From: Hymenobacter aquaticus
Lineage (GTDB): Bacteria > Bacteroidota > Bacteroidia > Cytophagales > Hymenobacteraceae
Length of the DNA stretch: 64,000 nt
Assembly (NCBI RefSeq): GCF_004765605.1
Contig: NZ_SRLC01000001.1
Coordinates: 1,240,001-1,304,000 of the forward strand
Reading direction: 5' to 3'
Shown here: piece by piece, positions 1 to 8,421 of the stretch
Numbering within the stretch: the stretch's first letter is position 1
How the letters are laid out: the number at the start of each line of letters is the position of its first letter
The notes under the pieces: model-generated
The model's database searches: none
Told to the model about the DNA's origin: nothing
What the model saw: only the letters and a program-made list of their open reading frames with translations
Made by a program: the position numbers and the translations under genes

Positions 1-543
1 GCCGCGGTTCAGGCCGTCGGAAGTCAGCACTACCGAGGCCTGGGCGTCGTTGACCCGGTCGGCAATGGCAGTGCTGCTGAAGCCGGCGAAAATGACCGAG
101 TGTACGGCCCCGATGCGGGCGCAGGCCAGCACGGCAATGGCCAGCTGCGGAATCATGGGCATGTAGAGGCAGACCCGGTCGCCCTTCTCCACGCCGTTGT
201 TGAGCAGCACGTTGGCAAACTGGCAGACCTGCTGGTGCAGCTCCCGGTAGGTGTAGCGAATCTGCCGGGTTTTGGGGTCGTTGGGCTCCCAGATCAGGGC
301 CAGCTTGTTGCCGCGGGCCGCCAGGTGGCGGTCCAGGCAGTTTTCGGTGATGTTGAGCTTGGCCCCACCGTACCATTCGTTATGGCCGCCGACGAGGTCG
401 GCTTTCATAACCGAAGTCCACTTGCGGCGCCAGGTGAAGGGCTCGGCCACGTCGGCCCAGAACTGCTCGGGGTTTTCGACGCTGCGGCGGTAGGCATCCT
501 GGTAATCTTCGAAAGTGCGGATGCGGGAGTGTTCGAGGGGCAT
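1..543 (-). CDS. acs: Acetyl-CoA synthetase, N-terminal 181 residues (cut by window edge)
   Basis: The protein would activate acetate with ATP and CoA to acetyl-CoA in the cytoplasm. Only the N-terminal 181 residues are present; the rest lies beyond base 1. The visible part has the usual acetyl-CoA synthetase N-terminal region (EDYQDAYRRSVENPEQFW, then WRRKWTSV and WYGGAKLN) and the start of the adenylate-forming fold (YTYREL, GDRVCLYMPM, ARIGAVHSVIFAGF). The ATG at 543 gives the expected N-terminus. An MFS carrier gene lies upstream in the same direction, separated by 383 bases that contain palindromic repeats, so the two are probably transcribed separately. The family call is firm, although the catalytic C-terminal domain cannot be inspected here. 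Confidence 0.93.
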   Translation of the reverse strand, partial: MPLEHSRIRTFEDYQDAYRRSVENPEQFWADVAEPFTWRRKWTSVMKADLVGGHNEWYGGAKLNITENCLDRHLAARGNKLALIWEPNDPKTRQIRYTYRELHQQVCQFANVLLNNGVEKGDRVCLYMPMIPQLAIAVLACARIGAVHSVIFAGFSSTAIADRVNDAQASVVLTSDGLNRG

Positions 544-738
544 AATTCGGGGCTTGGTCGGTGCTTGAAGGTCTGGGTGGCAGTTTACGAAAAAGTTGGG
601 CCCCATCCCTCCCGTATTGTCGCAGTTTAGTCCTCAAAAATGGCAAAGGGAGACGGGGCGCAAGAGCGGTTTTTTGTTTGGCACCAGCTGTCTTCCTGCG
701 CAAAGCGAAGGCCCGGGCATGTGAACCGTACTGCTGGT

Positions 739-843
739 AGAACGTCATGCAGAGCGCAGCGAAGCATCTCGCGTGCTGACGTTGGAATAGCAATCCAACG
801 ACGCCACGCGAGATGCTTCGGCTTCGCCTCTGCATGACGTTCT
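739..843. repeat. Dispersed palindromic element, family A, copy 1
   Basis: Two long arms read AGAACGTCATGCAGAGCG...GCATCTCGCGTG and its near reverse complement, separated by a short core. Related elements occur at 17437-17526, 22125-22243 and 37193-37306, with a half copy at 7283-7320. It has no coding potential. It lies in the 383-base gap between acs and the MFS gene, in which I see no promoter matching TAnnTTTG. Confidence 0.85.
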
Positions 844-871
844 ATTGACTTGCTGTTCACACAGCCTAGGT

Positions 872-904
872 GAGGAAGGTCCTTCGCGGGGCTCAGGATG
901 ACGG
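872..904. repeat. Half copy of palindromic element, family B
   Basis: The stretch GGAAGGTCCTTCGCGGGGCT followed by CAGGATGAC matches one arm of the perfect inverted repeat at 60312-60410 and of the element at 18316-18483. Only one arm is present. It sits just downstream of the family A copy and immediately before the 3' end of the MFS gene. Confidence 0.7.
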
Positions 905-926
905 ACGAAAACCACGACGCGCCGGC

Positions 927-2414
927 TTACTCCATAATCCGCACGTTGCGCACGTCCCTCATATACTTCATGCCCACGACGAAGCACACCAGGGCAATGA
1001 GCACCGGGTACAGCAGGCCCGAGAGGCTGCTGTGCTCCTTCCAGAACGTGCCCGCCGGCTGGGTGGAGGCCCACACCGAAATCCAGGTGGCCACCAGCGG
1101 CACGAAGCCCCCGAACACGCCGTTGCCGATGTGGTAGGGCACCGACAGGGACGTGTAGCGCACTTTGGTCGGAAACAGCTCCACCAAGTAGGCGGCAATG
1201 GGCCCGTAGACCATCGTCACGAACAACACCAGGCAGAAGGTGAGGGCAATAATAGCTGGCAAATTGGGATTCAGGGCCTTCAGTACGGCCGGCACGGCCT
1301 TGCCGGCGGCATCCACGGTGGCCGGCGTTACTTCCGTAATCGGGCCGGCAAAGGCCTGAATGCCGTGGAAAAGCGGGATGGTGAACAGCGCCCCGCAGAG
1401 CATACCAGTCATGATGATGCGCTTGCGCCCAATCCGGTCGGAGAGGCTGCCGAAGTACACGAACAGCGGCGTAGCCAGCAGCATGGCCGTGACCAGCACG
1501 ATGCTGGCGTCGACGAGGTCCATTTTCAGGGTGTTCTGCATAAAGGAGTAGGCCTGAAACTGGCTGGTGTAGAAAATCACGCCCTGCCCCATCGTGACGC
1601 CAAACAAGGCAACGAGCACCAGGCGGCGGTTCACCGGGTTCAGGAAGGAGTCGCGCAGGGGGCTCTGGCTGGTCTTGCCCTCGGCCTTAGCCTTGGCAAA
1701 CAGCGGCGACTCGTGCAGCTTGAGCCGGATGTAGTAGGAAGCCACCACCAGCAGGGCCGAGAGCAGGAAAGGCACCCGCCAGCCCCATTCTTTAAACGCC
1801 GCCTCGCCCGTCAGCTTGCGGGTGACGACGATGACCAGAATGCTCAGAATCAGCCCGCCGGTGGCCGTAATCTGGATAAAGCTGGTGAAATAGCCCCGGC
1901 GCTTATCGGGGGCGTGCTCGGCCACGTAGGTGGCGGCCCCGCCGTACTCCCCGCCCAGGGCCAACCCCTGCAACAGGCGCAGCACCAGCACGATGAGCGG
2001 CGCGGCCAGCCCGATTTTGTCGTAGCTCGGAATCAGGCCCGTGACGACCGTGGAGCCGCCCATGATGAGCAAGGTGAGCAGGAAGGTGTACTTGCGCCCG
2101 ATCATGTCGCCGATGCGGCCGAAGAACAACGCCCCGAAGGGCCGCACCACGAAGCCGGCCCCGAACACGGCCAGCATGCCCAGCAGGGTTTCCTCGGGCT
2201 TGCCCTGGGAGCCAAACAGCACCGGCCCGATAATGGCGGCCAACGAGCCGAAGATGTAGAAGTCGTACCACTCGATGACGGTGCCCACCGAGGAGGCGGT
2301 AATGACCTGCCAGATTTTGCCGGTTTCGACCGTGTTATTGTCGTGGGCCAGGGGCGCGTCGGCGGGGTCGGGGGCCGTAAGGTCGGGGCTGGGCGTATCG
2401 AGGCCGAGTTCCAT
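927..2414 (-). CDS. MFS transporter, metabolite:H+ symporter type
   Basis: This 495-residue inner-membrane carrier is likely a proton symporter for an organic acid, betaine or similar metabolite. It shows the major facilitator pattern of about 12 hydrophobic segments, beginning near residue 40 with SSVGTVIEWYDFYIFG, which is typical of the MHS subgroup (ProP, ShiA and relatives). Both copies of the loop motif are visible: GRIGDMIGRK around residue 100 and GSLSDRIGRKR in the second half. RLLQGLALGGEYGGA is also characteristic. The substrate cannot be read from the sequence. The neighbouring acs gene would be compatible with a carboxylate, but that is inference. The ATG at 2414 gives the usual acidic N-terminal tail. 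Confidence 0.88.
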   Translation of the reverse strand: MELGLDTPSPDLTAPDPADAPLAHDNNTVETGKIWQVITASSVGTVIEWYDFYIFGSLAAIIGPVLFGSQGKPEETLLGMLAVFGAGFVVRPFGALFFGRIGDMIGRKYTFLLTLLIMGGSTVVTGLIPSYDKIGLAAPLIVLVLRLLQGLALGGEYGGAATYVAEHAPDKRRGYFTSFIQITATGGLILSILVIVVTRKLTGEAAFKEWGWRVPFLLSALLVVASYYIRLKLHESPLFAKAKAEGKTSQSPLRDSFLNPVNRRLVLVALFGVTMGQGVIFYTSQFQAYSFMQNTLKMDLVDASIVLVTAMLLATPLFVYFGSLSDRIGRKRIIMTGMLCGALFTIPLFHGIQAFAGPITEVTPATVDAAGKAVPAVLKALNPNLPAIIALTFCLVLFVTMVYGPIAAYLVELFPTKVRYTSLSVPYHIGNGVFGGFVPLVATWISVWASTQPAGTFWKEHSSLSGLLYPVLIALVCFVVGMKYMRDVRNVRIME

Positions 2415-2558
2415 AAGCGGGAAGGAGTTGGGATGAGCGGGCCGGCACCTGGCCAGATTCCCGGAAAAGACAAGATTTTCACCCTCAGCCTGCTAGGCCG
2501 GGCTTGGCCTAAGTAAAGCGAAAAATCCGGTTCCGGGCTCCTGCTCCCTCCTGCCGGC

Positions 2559-2987
2559 CTAGCTTTTTTTCCCGCTCGGCCCTTCCCAGCGCATGAGCAG
2601 AAACTTGTCGCCGGCCTCGGTGACCACCGTGCCCCCGCCGGCCAGGTTTTCGGGCTGCTGAAAATAGGCTTGCAGCTCACTCAGGGTCAGCAGCTGGGAC
2701 GTGGGCCGGGCCTGGGTTTGGCGCGGGGCCTGCACGGCATACTTTTTCACCCAGTTCATCACGCTCACGTGGCTCACGCCCAGCAGGCGCTCAATCTCCC
2801 GGTAGCTCACGCCCTCCAGGTACAGCTGCAAGGCCTTGACGACATAGTAGGTATTGACTTCCCTGCCTATCTTGGCCACCGTGAAGTGGTAGCCGCAGCT
2901 CTTGCAGCGGTAGCGCTGCCGCCCCGCGATAATTCCGCTTTTGGTAGCGTCCTTGTGCTGGCACTTGGGGCAGATGATCTGGTCCAT
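2559..2987 (-). CDS. Zinc-ribbon/HTH protein related to IS1-type InsA
   Basis: The protein has 142 residues. Residues 6-31 form a Cys4 zinc ribbon (CPKC and CKSC), and residues 44-75 form a helix-turn-helix (VVKALQLYLEGVSYREIERL, then LGVSHVSVMNWVKKY). This is the arrangement of the InsA/IS1 transposase N-terminal region. No catalytic DDE domain follows; instead there is an unrelated tail of about 60 residues (LLTLSELQAYFQQPENLAGG). There are no flanking inverted repeats and no second transposase frame. I read it as a stand-alone DNA-binding protein derived from a transposase module, possibly a regulator, rather than as an active insertion sequence. The ATG at 2987 opens directly onto the zinc ribbon. 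Confidence 0.7.
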   Translation of the reverse strand: MDQIICPKCQHKDATKSGIIAGRQRYRCKSCGYHFTVAKIGREVNTYYVVKALQLYLEGVSYREIERLLGVSHVSVMNWVKKYAVQAPRQTQARPTSQLLTLSELQAYFQQPENLAGGGTVVTEAGDKFLLMRWEGPSGKKS

Positions 2988-3053
2988 GTTTGGTTTGGGC
3001 GCTGAAAACGACGAAAAGCTATAGGTAGTTAGCAGTTCTATACCTCATTTAGC

Positions 3054-3659
3054 ATGCGCTGGTTGCCCTACTCTCGTTCCTACGCCCAGAAAATCCGTAA
3101 TCCGCGCCGCCGCATCCGCCAGCTACCGGACCTGCAGCCCGCCCCGGCCCCGCTGGACCTGGCCGCCTTGCAGCAGGTCCACTACGAGTATAAGAAGCTC
3201 GGGCTGGGCGTCTGGCACTGGCCCGCCCGGCACCCGCCGCGCCTGATTCGGCAGCTGGCCGCCACGCATCTGCTCAACACTTTCTTCGCCTGGGACGCGC
3301 AGCTGCAGAACCTAGGCCAGCCGTACTACCTCAGCCTGCAGCTGGTAAGCCCCGACTTTGCCCACAGCTCCCAGGTTATTGCGGGCCTGCACGAGCGGAT
3401 TGCGTTCTACCAAACGGCGCTGGGGGAGCCCGTTGCCGACGCCCCACCCCTACCGCCCGAGTACCGGGAGCTACCGGCCGTGAGGCAACTGCACTGGACG
3501 GCCCACCCGCACGAGCAGTGGCTCGACTCATTTGACTGCCCCAGCGGCTGGCCGGCCCGCTACTTGCGCCGCCCCCACCGCTTCTTCACCGCCGAAGACG
3601 GAGAAGAATATCTGGTCGTCCGGATGGGCTGGGTGTGGGTGGGCCAGCTCCCGAAGTGA
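3054..3659 (+). CDS. Hypothetical protein, 201 residues
   Basis: I do not recognise this protein. It is basic at the N-terminus (MRWLPYSRSYAQKIRNPRRR) and rich in Pro, Trp and His throughout. It has no signal peptide or membrane segment. Its composition and third-position GC match its neighbours, and it runs divergently from the zinc-ribbon/HTH gene with 66 bases between the two starts, so the HTH protein could regulate it. The final third ends in a short beta-like stretch (EEYLVVRMGWVWVGQL). It may be a lineage-restricted protein of the Hymenobacter group. Codon structure and clean boundaries support a real gene. Confidence 0.6.
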   Translation: MRWLPYSRSYAQKIRNPRRRIRQLPDLQPAPAPLDLAALQQVHYEYKKLGLGVWHWPARHPPRLIRQLAATHLLNTFFAWDAQLQNLGQPYYLSLQLVSPDFAHSSQVIAGLHERIAFYQTALGEPVADAPPLPPEYRELPAVRQLHWTAHPHEQWLDSFDCPSGWPARYLRRPHRFFTAEDGEEYLVVRMGWVWVGQLPK

Positions 3660-3838
3660 GTTGCGCGGGCTCTTCTCAGACTCCGGGCATAATCCAAAAA
3701 ATCAACTTCGGGCTTCGAGCCGGCTACCAGCCAAATAGTTGAGACCTTCTAGCCATCTACCCGCCACCTTGCGCGGCGCTTTTAGCCAGCAGCTGGCTTC
3801 AATAAATCCTAGTACGCCGGCCGCTCTAAATCATTTCC

Positions 3839-4771
3839 TCACAGGCCCAGCACTACGGCCAGCAGGGCGTCCACGCTCTGGCCCAGGCGGCGCATGTCGA
3901 GCCGGTCGAGGGTATCGGTGGGCTCGTGGTAGTGCTTGTTGCGGTAAAAGGCGGTGTCGGTGAGCAGCACGGCGGGGTAGTTGAACTGCCAGTAGTTGAG
4001 GTGGTCGGAGAAGTCGATGCCGGGCAGCCAGGCCGGGGCCTTGAAGCGCCGCACGGGCAACGCCGCCTGCGTCTTATAGCGGCGGGCAAAGAGCCGGCCG
4101 AAGCGCCCGTTGCCGAATTTCTGGGCCACCGTCACGTAGTTGCCCCGGCTGCCGTACACCAGCCTCAACGGGCCGAAGGGGTAGTCCTGGGTGCGTTTTC
4201 GGTCGTCGTAGTAGCCCAGCATTTCCAGGGCCACCATGCCTTTTACCTCCACCCCGGCATCGTGCAGCGACTTGGCGTGCACGTAGCTGCCCATGCTCTG
4301 GGTGCGGAAAAACGGCGGCTCTTCCAGCGTGTAGGCCACCAGCTCGACGCGGTAGGGCAAGCCGGGTTGCTGCCCCAGCAGGCGGGCCAGCTCCAGCAAA
4401 GCCGCCACGCCGGTGCCGTTGTCGTCGGCACCGGGCTGCTCGCCGCACACGTCGTAGTGGGCTCCGATGACGAGGCGCGGCCCGGTTTCGGGCCCGAACG
4501 AGCCGATGACGTTGCGGTACGTGTTGCCCTGCACCTGGTAGGGCTGCTCGCTGAGCCGGGCCCCAGCGGCTTGCAGCTGCCGCTGGATGTAGTCGGCGGC
4601 CTGGTTGAGGCTTCGCAGGTGCCGGTAGTTGCGGGGCTCGGGCGTGGTGGTCAGGGCCACCAAGTGCTGGCGCAGGCGCAGGGTATCGGCCGCCGATGGG
4701 GGTGCCGCCACGACCGGGCTCAGCGCGGCATGGCTGAGGAGGAAAGCCGCAAAGCAGATTTTTGGCAACAT
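3839..4771 (-). CDS. Secreted M28-family zinc peptidase
   Basis: This 310-residue exported metallopeptidase probably removes N-terminal residues from peptides in the periplasm or outside the cell. A signal peptide is clear (MLPKICFAAFLLSHAALSPV, then VAA-PPSAADT). The M28 zinc ligands are visible: GAHYDVCGEQPGADDNGTG with the His-x-Asp pair near residue 97, LEEPPFFRTQSMGS for the general base and next ligand, FSDHLNYWQ, and a C-terminal NKHYHEPTDTLDRLD providing the last His. All family landmarks are present and the length fits a single-domain M28 enzyme. It is transcribed away from the hairpin array upstream at 4902-4998. Confidence 0.88.
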   Translation of the reverse strand: MLPKICFAAFLLSHAALSPVVAAPPSAADTLRLRQHLVALTTTPEPRNYRHLRSLNQAADYIQRQLQAAGARLSEQPYQVQGNTYRNVIGSFGPETGPRLVIGAHYDVCGEQPGADDNGTGVAALLELARLLGQQPGLPYRVELVAYTLEEPPFFRTQSMGSYVHAKSLHDAGVEVKGMVALEMLGYYDDRKRTQDYPFGPLRLVYGSRGNYVTVAQKFGNGRFGRLFARRYKTQAALPVRRFKAPAWLPGIDFSDHLNYWQFNYPAVLLTDTAFYRNKHYHEPTDTLDRLDMRRLGQSVDALLAVVLGL

Positions 4772-4901
4772 AGCAGGGTGGGCAAATAGAGGGTCGGGGC
4801 CTGGGGGCTTACGGGCTTGTGCCGGTAGTTATAAGCGCTACCCAACGTAACCAGGCATCCACAAGAACGTCATACCCCAGATGCACCGACCGCGCGGAGA
4901 A

Positions 4902-4998
4902 GTTGTACCAGTATTTTCCGTTTTCTAAAAATACTGGTACAACTCAGCCGACAACAGGTGTACCAGTATTTTTCATTTTCCGAAAGTACTGGTACAAC
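4902..4998. repeat. Two tandem hairpins with TGTACC...GGTACA arms
   Basis: The first hairpin (4902-4943) has a perfect 16-base stem, GTTGTACCAGTATTTT with its reverse complement, around a 10-base loop. The second (4959-4998) repeats the same arm sequence with small changes. They lie in the 260-base gap between the start of the M28 gene and the 3' end of the NAD-kinase-like gene. Their design resembles the triple array at 22301-22421, with the same TGTACC outer bases and an AT-rich centre. Confidence 0.85.
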
Positions 4999-5031
4999 TT
5001 CTTGGCGGCCACCCGGGCGGCTTCCCCTGCC

Positions 5032-5958
5032 CTACACCACCAGCCGGGCTTTTTCCGGAGCTATACCAATCGTGGCAATGGCGCCGGAGTTGAACTGCAG
5101 AAAGTCGGTTTCCACACCGTCGGAGAAGATTACGCCGTTGGTGGGCATAAACGACTCGATGAGCAGGGGCTGGTACTGGCCCAGGACGCCGGCGGTGAGG
5201 CCGGCCTGGGTGCGCTTGCTCTGGAAGGCCTCGCGCACCACAAACATCAGCTCATTCTCAGCCAGCGCGGGCGGCCGGGCCGGCGCTTCGTCCGGGTCCA
5301 GAAAGCGCGTCATGCCGGCCGTCATGTTGAAAATCGAGCTGAGCCAGCCCGTGGCACCCGACTTGGTGGAGACGATGACGCCCGACGAGGAGTGGTTTTC
5401 CTGCTGCTCGCCGAAGCCAATCCGGTAGCGGGCCGACACGTGGGAGGCGGCCCCGATAAACAGGTCGTTGAAGGCCAGCAGGCGCTGCCCGTCGTTCAGC
5501 CGGGCCTCGGCCAGGGCCGCTTCCCGCACCCGGTGCCGGCCGGCCAGCACGCGCTCCACGGCCCGCAGAAAATCATCGGGGGTGAAGGGCAGCAGCACCC
5601 CGTCGTAGCGGTCCGGGTCGGGGTTCACGGCAATAATCGGGATGCCGCCCACGTACTTGGCCGTGTTGGCCACCAGCCCATCCTGCCCCACCACCACCAC
5701 CAGCTGCTTGGGGTTGAACAGGAACGAGGGCAGAAAGGCGCGCTCCACCAGCTTGTTTTTCACCACCGACGCGAGGCGGCGCTGCACCAGGGAAAACGAG
5801 TCCTGGAACTGGTCGTTTTCCCGCTCGTAGTCGGCAAACTCCCCGCCCAGGCTCTCGATGTAGAACCGGGCCTGGGCCTTGGTATTAAACCGCTCGATAA
5901 GCTGCTCCAGCCGGGTTTTGTTGCGCACCAGGATGGCGTAGTCGATGCCGCTGCTCAT
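5032..5958 (-). CDS. NAD-kinase-fold protein coupled to SPFH gene
   Basis: The 308-residue protein has the layout of an ATP-NAD kinase. The nucleotide loop is VVVVGQDGLVANT (residues 87-99), a GGDG variant in which the second Gly is Gln but the Asp is kept. NDLFIG (164-169) replaces the usual NE motif, and STKSGATGW (197-205) stands for the TPTGSTAY loop. It therefore probably binds a dinucleotide or sugar nucleotide, but its substrate may differ from NAD. Its ATG overlaps the stop of the upstream SPFH gene by 4 bases (ATGA), so the two are translationally coupled. It is unlikely to be the only NAD kinase of the cell. The family is reasonably sure; the reaction is not. Confidence 0.72.
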   Translation of the reverse strand: MSSGIDYAILVRNKTRLEQLIERFNTKAQARFYIESLGGEFADYERENDQFQDSFSLVQRRLASVVKNKLVERAFLPSFLFNPKQLVVVVGQDGLVANTAKYVGGIPIIAVNPDPDRYDGVLLPFTPDDFLRAVERVLAGRHRVREAALAEARLNDGQRLLAFNDLFIGAASHVSARYRIGFGEQQENHSSSGVIVSTKSGATGWLSSIFNMTAGMTRFLDPDEAPARPPALAENELMFVVREAFQSKRTQAGLTAGVLGQYQPLLIESFMPTNGVIFSDGVETDFLQFNSGAIATIGIAPEKARLVV

Positions 5959-7016
5959 CGCCGGTTCTGCGGGCTGGGCGCGGCGGACGGCGTGGGCCGC
6001 GGCGGCTCGGGCGCGTCGTTGACCAGGGAGTCGAGCAAGTCGGGGGAGATGTTGAGGGTGCCGATTTTGGAGGCGTTTTCGGCCAGCTCGCGGAAGGCCA
6101 GGGCAATGTTGAACTTGGGGTCGGGGTTGTTGCTCAGGGCCACCAGCAGCTTCCAGTCCATGTCCTTGTAGGGCCGCAGGGTGGTTTCGAGCACGTAGCC
6201 GCGGGTGTCGGCCTCGCGGCGCTGGTTTTCGGCGTTCTGCTCAATCAGCAATTTGCGCTGCTCTTCCACGGCAATGTCGGCCTGCACCTGCATTTCGCGC
6301 AGCTTGCGGGTGCTGTTGGCCTGTTGCAGCTGCCCCTCGATTTTCTTCTCGGCAATCTGCTTGTTCTTTTCCTCCACCGCAATTTCGGTGTTCAGCTCAC
6401 TTTCTTTGATCTTACGCTCCTGCTCCACGGCAAAGTTGCGGCGCTCAAACACGGCCTGGTCGGCTTCCTGCTGGAGCTTTTCGCGGGTTTCGGTTTCCAG
6501 GGCCCGGCCCATTTCGGGCGTGGCCTTCACGGCCAGAATATTCACACCCAACACCTCAATACCCAGCAGCCCAATGGCCTTGGAGGCGGCCAGCCCCTCC
6601 ACGATGTTGACCTCAATGGCCTTGGCCGCCCGCATGGCGTCCTTCAGCCCCAGGCTTTGCACGAAGGTGGCCGTGGCCGTCTGGGCCTCGTTGACGATGC
6701 GCTGGTGGAGCTTTTCCAGGTCGTTTTTCTTGTACACGCCCCGGCTGTCGACGGTGAAGTCGAGCACCTCGGCCAGCTGCTTGGGATTCACGGCCTTGTA
6801 GGTTATCTGGCCCTGAATGGAGACGGTCTGGTAGTCGTGGGTGGTTTCGTTGAAGATGAAGGGCAAGTCGTTGCTGCCCATCGGAATGGCCACGATGGAG
6901 CTGTTGGGCCCGAAATAATAGAACGACAACCCCCGCCCCTCCTTGGCAATGCGGCCATTCGAATAGTGAATGGCGTAGGTCATCGAGTCGAACTTGATAT
7001 GGTTTATTCCGAACAT
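5955..7016 (-). CDS. SPFH/Band 7 domain protein
   Basis: The 353-residue protein carries an SPFH domain at about residues 15-190, followed by a long charged helix (EKLQQEADQAVFERRNFAVE to about residue 280) that is typical of flotillin-type coiled coils, then a Pro-rich tail. There is no N-terminal membrane helix or signal peptide, so any membrane association would be peripheral or through partners. SPFH proteins assemble into large rings or scaffolds. It is directly coupled to the NAD-kinase-fold gene downstream. A -7-like TACTTTTA (one mismatch to TAnnTTTG) lies about 32 bases upstream on this strand. The fold call is firm; the role is unknown. Confidence 0.8.
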   Translation of the reverse strand: MFGINHIKFDSMTYAIHYSNGRIAKEGRGLSFYYFGPNSSIVAIPMGSNDLPFIFNETTHDYQTVSIQGQITYKAVNPKQLAEVLDFTVDSRGVYKKNDLEKLHQRIVNEAQTATATFVQSLGLKDAMRAAKAIEVNIVEGLAASKAIGLLGIEVLGVNILAVKATPEMGRALETETREKLQQEADQAVFERRNFAVEQERKIKESELNTEIAVEEKNKQIAEKKIEGQLQQANSTRKLREMQVQADIAVEEQRKLLIEQNAENQRREADTRGYVLETTLRPYKDMDWKLLVALSNNPDPKFNIALAFRELAENASKIGTLNISPDLLDSLVNDAPEPPRPTPSAAPSPQNRR

Positions 7017-7095
7017 AAACAGGTGGTTGACGGGGTTGGCGCGGGGGTAAAAGTATCTATAGTTGGGAATATTGAGTGGTGGTTAGCGCAGTTTG

Positions 7096-7254
7096 GCGCA
7101 GTCGCTCGGCTATTGCCGAGTGACGACTACGCCGGAGCGGCTCTGCCGCGAGCGTCCCGCGCCGCGTGGTAGCCAGTCGGGCAAACGGCGCGGCCCAATT
7201 CGCAGCACAGCTGCTCAAGCGTAGTCGTCACTCGGCACAGCCGAGCGACTGCGC
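7096..7254. repeat. Inverted repeat with nested hairpins
   Basis: Arms of 36-37 bases (7096-7132 and 7219-7254) are near-perfect reverse complements. Each arm also contains its own small hairpin (CTCGGC...GCCGAG). With the family A half copy at 7283-7320, it fills most of the 364-base gap between the SPFH and flavin reductase genes, which are divergent. I see no exact TAnnTTTG promoter in the gap. Confidence 0.8.
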
Positions 7255-7282
7255 TTGAGCAGGACGGCCTTTTTCCAACAAC

Positions 7283-7320
7283 ATCAGCACGCGAGATGTC
7301 TCACTTTGTTCGACATGACG
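7283..7320. repeat. Half copy of palindromic element, family A
   Basis: ATCAGCACGCGAGATGTCTC followed by CGACATGACG corresponds to one arm of family A (compare 739-843), without a partner arm nearby. Confidence 0.6.
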
Positions 7321-7380
7321 GTCGGAAGACAACTAATTCGGCGCAAACCCTGAACTTCGCCCCAAACCCAGCCCTCGTTC

Positions 7381-8310
7381 ATGCCCACTTCCGCCCCTAC
7401 CACCCCGTTTCGCACCATCGACCCCGCCCTGATTAAGCCCAGCGAGCTGCACCCGTTTCTGGTGGGCGCCGTAGCTCCGCGGCCGGTGGCTTTTGCCAGC
7501 ACCATCTCGGCCGACGGCAGCGTGAACCTGAGCCCCTACAGCTTCTTCAACTGCTTCGGCTCCAACCCGCCGATTCTGGTGTTTTCGCCCGCCAACCGGG
7601 TGCGCGACAACTCGCAGAAGCACACCCTGCAAAACGTGCGCGAGGTGCCCGAGGTCGTCATCCACATCTGCGACTACGCCATGGTCGAGCAGATGTCGTT
7701 GGCCAGCACCGAGTATGAAAAGGGCGTCAATGAGTTCGTGAAGGCCGGTTTTACCCAGGTACCGAGCCAGCGCGTGACGCCCCCGCGCGTAGCCGAAGCC
7801 CCGGCGGCCTTCGAGTGCGTGGTCGAGCAAATCATTGAGCTGGGCCAGAACAACGGGGCCGGCAACCTGGTGATTTGCCGCGTCGTGCTGGCCCACTTCC
7901 GCGAGGACATCGTACTGCCCTCGGGCCTGGGCATCGACCCGTTCAAGCTCGATGCCATTGCCCGCCTCGGCGGCGACTGGTACTCCCGCGCCTCGGGCAG
8001 CAGCCTGTTTGAAGTGCCCAAACCCAACCGCAATATGGGCATCGGCATCGACCAGCTCCCCGAGCACCTGCGCACCTCCGACCTGCTCACCGGCAACAAC
8101 CTGGGCCGCCTGGGCAACATCGAGCGCGAAGCCCTGCCCACGCCCGCGCAAGTTGAGGAGTTCCGCCAGGAGCCGCTGGTAGCCTACACACTAAACAAAT
8201 ACCGGGAGCAGCCCGAGGAGCGGAAGAAACAGCTCACGCTGCTGGGCCAGCAGTTTCTGAAGGAAGGCAAGCTGCTCGAAGCCTGGAAAACGCTGCTACT
8301 GGCCGAGTAG
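7381..8310 (+). CDS. Flavin reductase family protein (FMN-binding split barrel)
   Basis: This 309-residue cytoplasmic protein has the flavoredoxin / DIM6 split-barrel signature: GAVAPRPVAFASTISADG near residue 30, NLSPYSFFNCFGSNPPILVF near 45-65, and NVREVPEVVIHI. Such proteins bind FMN and reduce it or pass electrons to an oxygenase or iron-chelate acceptor. The family normally spans about 200 residues. Here a C-terminal extension of about 90 residues (from roughly LFEVPKPNRNMGIGIDQLPE) is helical and charged, as in many Bacteroidota homologues. The ATG at 7381 gives a plausible N-terminus. The specific acceptor is unknown. Confidence 0.87.
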   Translation: MPTSAPTTPFRTIDPALIKPSELHPFLVGAVAPRPVAFASTISADGSVNLSPYSFFNCFGSNPPILVFSPANRVRDNSQKHTLQNVREVPEVVIHICDYAMVEQMSLASTEYEKGVNEFVKAGFTQVPSQRVTPPRVAEAPAAFECVVEQIIELGQNNGAGNLVICRVVLAHFREDIVLPSGLGIDPFKLDAIARLGGDWYSRASGSSLFEVPKPNRNMGIGIDQLPEHLRTSDLLTGNNLGRLGNIEREALPTPAQVEEFRQEPLVAYTLNKYREQPEERKKQLTLLGQQFLKEGKLLEAWKTLLLAE

Positions 8311-8329
8311 CACAGCCCACCAGAACGAT

Positions 8330-8421
8330 GTAGAGACGCATATTTGCGTCTCAATCGTTGCTGACGTTGTTCCGGTGCGTTGCCAATTGTTCAACGACGA
8401 GACGCAAGGTTGCGTCTCTAC
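8330..8421. repeat. Palindromic element, family C, copy 1
   Basis: The ends read GTAGAGACGCA and TGCGTCTCTAC, with a short inner repeat of the same word on each side. A second copy is at 32461-32544. It lies between the convergent flavin reductase and GNAT genes. Its right end contains the TAG stop codon of the GNAT gene (8418-8420). Confidence 0.85.

Noticed and set aside
870..2516. Long plus-strand open frame of over 500 codons across the MFS gene
   Set aside because: It is antisense to a clear transporter, and its translation is His/Gln/Gly-rich with no domain. This is the usual mirror frame of a high-GC gene. The same applies to long antisense frames over the 660-residue gene, valS, the E2 gene and the TonB receptors.
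2559..2987. Insertion sequence of the IS1 family
   Set aside because: There is no catalytic DDE region, second frame, terminal inverted repeat or target duplication.
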